Part shown: positions 59,545 to 64,000 of the stretch, one piece after another
Numbering within the stretch: position 1 is the stretch's first letter
Layout: every line of letters begins with the position of its first letter
NCBI RefSeq assembly: GCF_004786015.1
Contig: NZ_CP032096.1
Location: 1,364,001 to 1,428,000, forward strand
Direction of reading: 5' to 3'
Length of the DNA: 64,000 nucleotides
Source: Hydrogenovibrio crunogenus
GTDB lineage: Bacteria > Pseudomonadota > Gammaproteobacteria > Thiomicrospirales > Thiomicrospiraceae
Notes under the pieces: model-generated
What the model was told of the DNA's origin: nothing
Databases searched by the model: none
The model's input: only the letters and a program-made list of their open reading frames with translations
Translations under genes and position numbers: made by a program

Positions 59545-60900
59545 TTAGCCCGTGACGCTTTCGAAAAAGACAATAAAGACCAGAATCGGCGCAACCCACT
59601 TCACAATCACAGAATAAACACCAGACCATTTCGGCGGCATCCCCGTCTCGTTATTTCTCTGCTGAAGTGTCCAAACCCAACCCACAAACAACGCAGTAAA
59701 CATGCCCCCTAGTGGCAACATAATATTGGAAGTTAAAAAGTCGATGCTTTCAAAGAATGTTTTATCTTCCAAAAAGGTCTGTCCTTTCCAGAGATTAAAG
59801 GAAAAGACACTTCCTAGCCCTAAGAGCCAGGCAAATCCACCAAGCAACCAGGCGGCTTTTTTACGTGTATACCCCCAATTCTGCTCTAACCAACTGATGG
59901 CAGGCTCAATCATCGAAATAGAAGAGCTTAATGCTGCGAAAACCACCATGCCAAAAAACAAGGTTCCAAAAAACCACCCGCCACTCATTTGGCCAAAGGC
60001 AATCGGTAATGTTTCAAACAACAAGCCAGGGCCTGATCCGGCTTCCAATCCATTACCAAACACAATGGAAAAAATAACCAGGCCTGCAATCAACGCAATC
60101 ACGGTATCTGCGATCACAATCCACATACTGGCTTTAACAATCGAATAATTCTTCGGCAAATAAGACCCATAAACCATCATGGTTCCAAACCCTAAACTCA
60201 AGGTGAAAAAAGCATGTCCTAACGCAATTAGAACCGATTCGCTGGTCAAAGCAGAAAAATTAGGTTTAAACAGGAATTCAAAACTCTGTGAAAAGGCCCC
60301 TGTAGTGGTAGCATATCCCAATAGAATCAATAAAATAATCAACAGGCCGGGCATCATGATATTGATGGCTCTTTCAATACCACTGCGAACCCCTTTCACT
60401 ACAATCAAAACGGTTAGTAGCATCACAATCGTATGCCAAAATAAAACCGCTAATGGATTCGATACGAACTGATCAAAATGACTTTGAGCCTGAGCCGCAT
60501 TCATATCTATAAAAGCGCCGGAAATGCTTTCAATGAAATACGCAACCCCCCATCCTGCAATCACCGCATAAAATGATAAAATCAATAAACCACCTAAAAC
60601 AGCATTAAACCCTAAAAACACCCAGAGTTTATTCGCACCAGTGGTTTTAACAATATTGGCCATTGCTTGAGGGGGATTCGCCTGACCGGCGCGCCCCAAA
60701 CTGATTTCGGCAATTAAAATAGGCAACCCGATAAGGACAATACACAATAAATAAACTAAAACAAAGGCTCCACCACCGTTTTCGCCGGTTATATACGGAA
60801 ATTTCCATAGATTCCCTAACCCAACGGCAGAGCCAATTGCGGCCATAATAAAAACAGTTTGTGATGTCCATAACTGCGCCGAAACTTTTAACTGCGCCAT
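59545..60900 (-). CDS. Sodium-dependent transporter, NSS family
   Basis: 451 residues, with about eleven to twelve membrane segments. The NSS hallmark is in the N-terminus: FIMAAIGSAVGLGNLWKFPY and ENGGGAFVLVYL; later comes AFFTLSLGFGTMMVYGSYLP. LeuT-type symporters of this family move amino acids or related compounds with sodium. The substrate is not predictable here. It is divergent from murB with about 50 bp between starts. Confidence 0.9.
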   Translation of the reverse strand: MAQLKVSAQLWTSQTVFIMAAIGSAVGLGNLWKFPYITGENGGGAFVLVYLLCIVLIGLPILIAEISLGRAGQANPPQAMANIVKTTGANKLWVFLGFNAVLGGLLILSFYAVIAGWGVAYFIESISGAFIDMNAAQAQSHFDQFVSNPLAVLFWHTIVMLLTVLIVVKGVRSGIERAINIMMPGLLIILLILLGYATTTGAFSQSFEFLFKPNFSALTSESVLIALGHAFFTLSLGFGTMMVYGSYLPKNYSIVKASMWIVIADTVIALIAGLVIFSIVFGNGLEAGSGPGLLFETLPIAFGQMSGGWFFGTLFFGMVVFAALSSSISMIEPAISWLEQNWGYTRKKAAWLLGGFAWLLGLGSVFSFNLWKGQTFLEDKTFFESIDFLTSNIMLPLGGMFTALFVGWVWTLQQRNNETGMPPKWSGVYSVIVKWVAPILVFIVFFESVTG

Positions 60901-60951
60901 ACATTATTCCTTTATAATACCCAGACTTATTGCTTCAAAATTATAACAGAT

Positions 60952-61983
60952 ATGCATATTCACGCTAATTATTCCCTGAAAAACAGAAACACGTTTAAGA
61001 TCGACATCAAAACCCAATATTTTGTCGAAATCACCAAACAGTCTGATATTCCTGTTTTACGGTCGGATATCAAGTTAGCTGCCCTACCCTGGATCATACT
61101 GGGAGGAGGAAGTAATATTCTGTTCACACAAGACCTTGAAAAGGTCATCGTGACCTGTAAATTCGACAAAATCAAAGTCATGAAAGAAGACGAAGATAAT
61201 ATCTGGATTTCTGTCGGCGCAGGTCTGCCTTGGCAAGAATTTGTTGAATATACCGTTAAAAAGGGGTATTGGGGACTTGAGAACCTGGCGCTTATTCCTG
61301 GCACCGTCGGGGCAGCCCCGGTTCAAAACATTGGTGCTTATGGCTCTGAAGCCAGGGATACAATTACACGCGTACAAACCCTGAACTTATTTACGGGCGA
61401 ACGCCGGGAGTTTAGAAACACTGAATGTCATTTTGGTTATCGCACCAGTATCTTTAAACAGGAACATGAAAACCGATTATTGGTTCACAGAGTCACATTT
61501 CGTTTAAGAAAAGCACATGCCGGTCACCCAAACCTAGTCTACGATCCTCTAAAAGAAGCCATACAACACCATTTCCCTTCCATGGAAAATTTAACGCCAG
61601 AAGACGTCTTTAACACCGTCACCAAAATTCGTCAGGAAAAGATTCCAGATCCTCGTATTTATGGTAATGCCGGCAGTTTCTTTAAAAACCCTCTTATCAC
61701 AGAACAATATTTTAAAGAACTCTGTAAGATTCATGGAGAAGTACCACATCACCAAACCGTCAACAATGAATATAAAATTCCTGCCGCTTGGTTGATTGAA
61801 AAAACAGGCTGGAAAGGTCGTAAAATGAAAAATGCGGCTGTATCCGAAAAACATGCCCTAGTGCTGGTCAATCTTGGCGATGCCAAAGGGTGTGAAGTCG
61901 TGCACCTGGCTGAAGCGATTCAAGAAGATGTCGATCACAAATTCGGCATCCATTTAGAGCGAGAAGTCATCATTATGAAATAA
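60952..61983 (+). CDS. murB: UDP-N-acetylenolpyruvoylglucosamine reductase
   Basis: 343 residues, the E. coli-type (type I) MurB. FAD-binding GGGSNILF and VGAAPVQNIGAYGSEARD, the catalytic GNAGSFFKNP and the C-terminal third with AAWLIEKTGWKG are present. It reduces enolpyruvyl-UDP-GlcNAc to UDP-MurNAc. The stop codon lies inside a perfect inverted repeat (61971-62002). Confidence 0.96.
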   Translation: MHIHANYSLKNRNTFKIDIKTQYFVEITKQSDIPVLRSDIKLAALPWIILGGGSNILFTQDLEKVIVTCKFDKIKVMKEDEDNIWISVGAGLPWQEFVEYTVKKGYWGLENLALIPGTVGAAPVQNIGAYGSEARDTITRVQTLNLFTGERREFRNTECHFGYRTSIFKQEHENRLLVHRVTFRLRKAHAGHPNLVYDPLKEAIQHHFPSMENLTPEDVFNTVTKIRQEKIPDPRIYGNAGSFFKNPLITEQYFKELCKIHGEVPHHQTVNNEYKIPAAWLIEKTGWKGRKMKNAAVSEKHALVLVNLGDAKGCEVVHLAEAIQEDVDHKFGIHLEREVIIMK

Positions 61984-62002
61984 CGTTTGTTATTTCATAA
62001 TG
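61971..62002. repeat. Perfect 14-bp inverted repeat overlapping the murB stop
   Basis: Arms CATTATGAAATAAC (61971-61984) and its exact complement (61989-62002) with loop GTTT; the murB stop TAA is in the left arm. It lies between convergent genes. No T-run follows, so it is not a standard terminator but could protect the 3' end. Confidence 0.5.
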
Positions 62003-62016
62003 CAAAAACCAACTCA

Positions 62017-63291
62017 TCAAGCTTTTACAGCCTCATCTGACTTTTCTGTAACCCCTTCAACCTTAACGGCATCTTCAACATAGAGTGTACGCGTAGGAAA
62101 TGCCATCTCAGCACCATGTGCTTCAACAATGTCTGCCACCTTTAACAAAACATCCTCTTTAACTTCGTGAAACTTGACCCAAACGGTAGTTTTGGTAAAC
62201 GTATAGATCAGAATATCCAATGTGGATTGGTTGTACATATTAAAATTTACGATCAAGGTTTCATCACTGGCAATTTCAGGATGTTCTTGTAACATTTTTC
62301 GAATATCCGCGGTGATATTCGCGACCGACTTCACATCGCAATAACGCACCCCCACGGTTTCTTTAATACGACGATATTGCATGCGAGAAGGATTCTCTAT
62401 CGTGATATTGCTGAAAGTACCATTCGGAATATAAAGCGGACGTTTATCAAAGGTTCTGACAATGGTGATACGCCACCCTATATTCTCGACGGTGCCCTCG
62501 ATTTCCTTTTCAGGTGATCGAATCCAATCACCGACGACAAAAGGTTTGTCCCAATAAAGCATTAATCCACCCAACACGTTACTCACCATGTCTTTGGCTG
62601 CAAAACCAACGGCAATGCCCCCCATACCACCAAAGGCAATTAACCCGGTTAAATTAACCCCTAAAGAACTCAGAACAAATAACGCTGTTATGATAAAAAC
62701 AGTGAGCCTAAACACTTTACCTGCTGCCTCAACCGTCACTGAGTCCCAACGCTTATCTTTTCTCTCTAAGCGCTTCAAGTAGATCTCAATTCGGTGAACC
62801 CATCGAACAGAAAACCAAGCTACCGCAATCACACCTAAAGTGGATTTAAAGCTCGAGATATAAGGAATTAACTCTAAGAACAATTTGAATTGATTCATAA
62901 TCGTTGTTAAAGCTAATACGGAACCTGACAACCAGATATAAAACGAAATTGGACTGGTCAATGATTTTGGAATCGTTTGTAAGAAACGCTTTTTACGCTT
63001 ATCTAACAGGTAATCAATAAAGTTCACGACCAACCTGAAAACTAAATCGATAAGAAATGTGATCGATAAAATCAGTACCAGCAACATAAACCAGACTTGG
63101 CCGCCAAACAACTCAACTAGGAAGCGCCAGGTTTCTGGAAACAGACTAACTAATTGCCCCAAACTATTATTGGTAAAATTTTCAAATACTGTCGTCAACG
63201 AATCACTGCTAACATTTAAAAGCAAAGTAGTTTCAATACTAGTGACTCCTCCCAGAAAGCCAGTAAGCAACCCCTGAATCATTTGCAACAT
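62017..63291 (-). CDS. MscS-family mechanosensitive channel
   Basis: 424 residues from the ATG at 63291, preceded by GGTGGAGTATTT; longer starts upstream would overlap nagZ. About four or five hydrophobic segments in the first 220 residues, then the MscS core: AFGGMGGIAVGFAAKDM with the pore-lining Gly/Ala helix and VVGDWIRSPEKEIEGTVENIGWR in the beta domain. A C-terminal alpha/beta domain follows. It opens on membrane tension to release solutes. It overlaps neither neighbour after this start. Confidence 0.88.
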   Translation of the reverse strand: MLQMIQGLLTGFLGGVTSIETTLLLNVSSDSLTTVFENFTNNSLGQLVSLFPETWRFLVELFGGQVWFMLLVLILSITFLIDLVFRLVVNFIDYLLDKRKKRFLQTIPKSLTSPISFYIWLSGSVLALTTIMNQFKLFLELIPYISSFKSTLGVIAVAWFSVRWVHRIEIYLKRLERKDKRWDSVTVEAAGKVFRLTVFIITALFVLSSLGVNLTGLIAFGGMGGIAVGFAAKDMVSNVLGGLMLYWDKPFVVGDWIRSPEKEIEGTVENIGWRITIVRTFDKRPLYIPNGTFSNITIENPSRMQYRRIKETVGVRYCDVKSVANITADIRKMLQEHPEIASDETLIVNFNMYNQSTLDILIYTFTKTTVWVKFHEVKEDVLLKVADIVEAHGAEMAFPTRTLYVEDAVKVEGVTEKSDEAVKA

Positions 63292-63305
63292 AAATACTCC
63301 ACCAT

Positions 63306-64000
63306 TCATACCAAAAGTCCTTGTTGGTTGACACTGTTTAAAAATTGACTGACATGCGAGGCCCGTGATTGCCATAATGGATTATTATGCAACTGAGAAA
63401 ACTTGAGATGGCCTTTTCCATGCAACCGAATTAACCGGGCATGTGATAAGGGACCGGTTTCCCATGTCACCTGGCTTAACACCTCATCGGCGGCTATTGG
63501 ATCGTTGCACACTAAAACCAAATCACAGCCCGCTTTTAAAGCTGCGGTTACACGCGTCGGCGCATCACCAAACTCTGTTGCAGCATGCATCGACATATCA
63601 TCGCTGATAATCGCTCCATCGAAATAACATTTCTGCCTCAAGATATCCTGCAACCAAACTTTTGAAAAACCCGCTGGCAAATCATCCACTTGAGGATAAC
63701 GAACATGTGCGGGCATCACAGCATCCAATCCATTTTCAATTAACTTTAAAAACGGTTGAATATCTTTATGGGCTATCTCCTGGAATTCTCTATGATCAAC
63801 CGCCACCTCTAAGTGCGTATCGGCTTGAATATAACCATGTCCTGGAAAATGCTTAGCTACGGAAGCCATTCCTGCATCACGCATTCCTTTGACTAAAGCA
63901 CTTCCAAGCTTACCAACGATAACAGGGTCAGAATCAAACGCTCGATCTCCGATAACCCGGCTGTCACCATAGTCTAGATCCACTACCGGTGCAAAACTAA
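63306..64000 (-). CDS. nagZ: Beta-N-acetylglucosaminidase NagZ, C-terminal part
   Basis: The gene enters from the right edge, so the N-terminus is missing; about 231 residues are visible. The family signature KHFPGHG and the catalytic ISDDMSM with its Asp, plus FAPVVDLDYGDSRVIGDRAF, are intact. It removes GlcNAc from cell-wall recycling products in the cytoplasm. The stop lies 15 bp from the start of the MscS gene, so the two may be co-transcribed. Confidence 0.93.
   Translation of the reverse strand, partial: SFAPVVDLDYGDSRVIGDRAFDSDPVIVGKLGSALVKGMRDAGMASVAKHFPGHGYIQADTHLEVAVDHREFQEIAHKDIQPFLKLIENGLDAVMPAHVRYPQVDDLPAGFSKVWLQDILRQKCYFDGAIISDDMSMHAATEFGDAPTRVTAALKAGCDLVLVCNDPIAADEVLSQVTWETGPLSHARLIRLHGKGHLKFSQLHNNPLWQSRASHVSQFLNSVNQQGLLV

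Noticed and set aside
63292-63375. Longer MscS start overlapping nagZ
   Set aside because: The start at 63291 has a better ribosome-binding site and the added residues look like nagZ in another frame.

Overview
The window reads as a contiguous piece of a Gammaproteobacterial chromosome with moderate-to-low GC (estimated by eye at low-to-mid forties per cent). Gene content and order (pyrG-kdsA-eno-ftsB, surE-pcm-dedA-nlpD, rpsB-tsf-pyrH-frr-uppS-cdsA-rseP-bamA-skp-lpxD-fabZ-lpxA-lpxB-rnhB, hom-thrC-recJ, dapD-yffB-dapE) are those of Gram-negative gamma-proteobacteria and resemble the Pseudomonas-type arrangement. General sequence character, a CbbY-type phosphatase and a short FGGY kinase suggest, as inference only, an autotrophic sulfur oxidiser of the Thiomicrospira/Hydrogenovibrio/Thiomicrorhabdus group. 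I see no phage, transposon, integrase, CRISPR array, rRNA or tRNA.

Layout. 1-4.2 kb holds small accessory genes: the start of a PHP-domain protein, a YciB/IspZ septation protein, YciI, a stand-alone LexA-type S24 domain, a half-length asparaginase, a DMT exporter, a DUF3817 protein and DarP/YjgA. 4.3-7.2 kb is ligA-zipA. 7.2-13.3 kb holds an FGGY pentulose kinase, CbbY, an unusual DksA, an APH-AAA kinase fusion, two small proteins of unknown function and a YqiA esterase. 13.3-20.4 kb holds recJ and the threonine branch (thrC, an RpfE-like gene, hom, alaC). 20.7-31.2 kb holds a Mth938-like protein, the nlpD-dedA-pcm-surE cluster, smr, and the ftsB-eno-kdsA-pyrG-tilS-accA series. 31.3-38.7 kb is an interruption of the usual order with ycaO, a small cytochrome c, a secreted unknown, tsaB-yoaA, rpmJ and cheV. 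38.9-52.2 kb is the lipid A/outer-membrane assembly/translation series, all on the minus strand. 52.3-61.9 kb holds map, glnD, dapD, yffB, dapE, a CAP_ED protein, an NSS transporter and murB. 62-64 kb holds an MscS channel and the C-terminal part of nagZ.

How the genes fit together. The window is mostly housekeeping: envelope biogenesis (lpxA/B/D, fabZ, kdsA, bamA, skp, rseP, cdsA, uppS, murB, nagZ, dapD/E, nlpD, zipA, ftsB), translation (rpsB, tsf, frr, rpmJ, tilS, tsaB, map, ycaO, darP), nitrogen control (glnD) and amino-acid synthesis (hom, thrC, alaC, dap genes).

The strongest non-routine signals are: (1) a 10-bp palindrome, CCAGGCCTGG, present seven times in exact form plus several near-copies, far above chance, in genes and in hairpins that look like transcription terminators; (2) a DksA missing three of its four zinc cysteines and a zinc-free L36, which together point to zinc-independent versions of two usually zinc-binding proteins; (3) a LexA-type self-cleaving domain without a DNA-binding domain; (4) a long three-helix leader in front of rpsB; (5) hairpins in the leader of the FGGY kinase gene; and (6) loss of rpoS, dxr and dnaE from positions where related genomes usually carry them.
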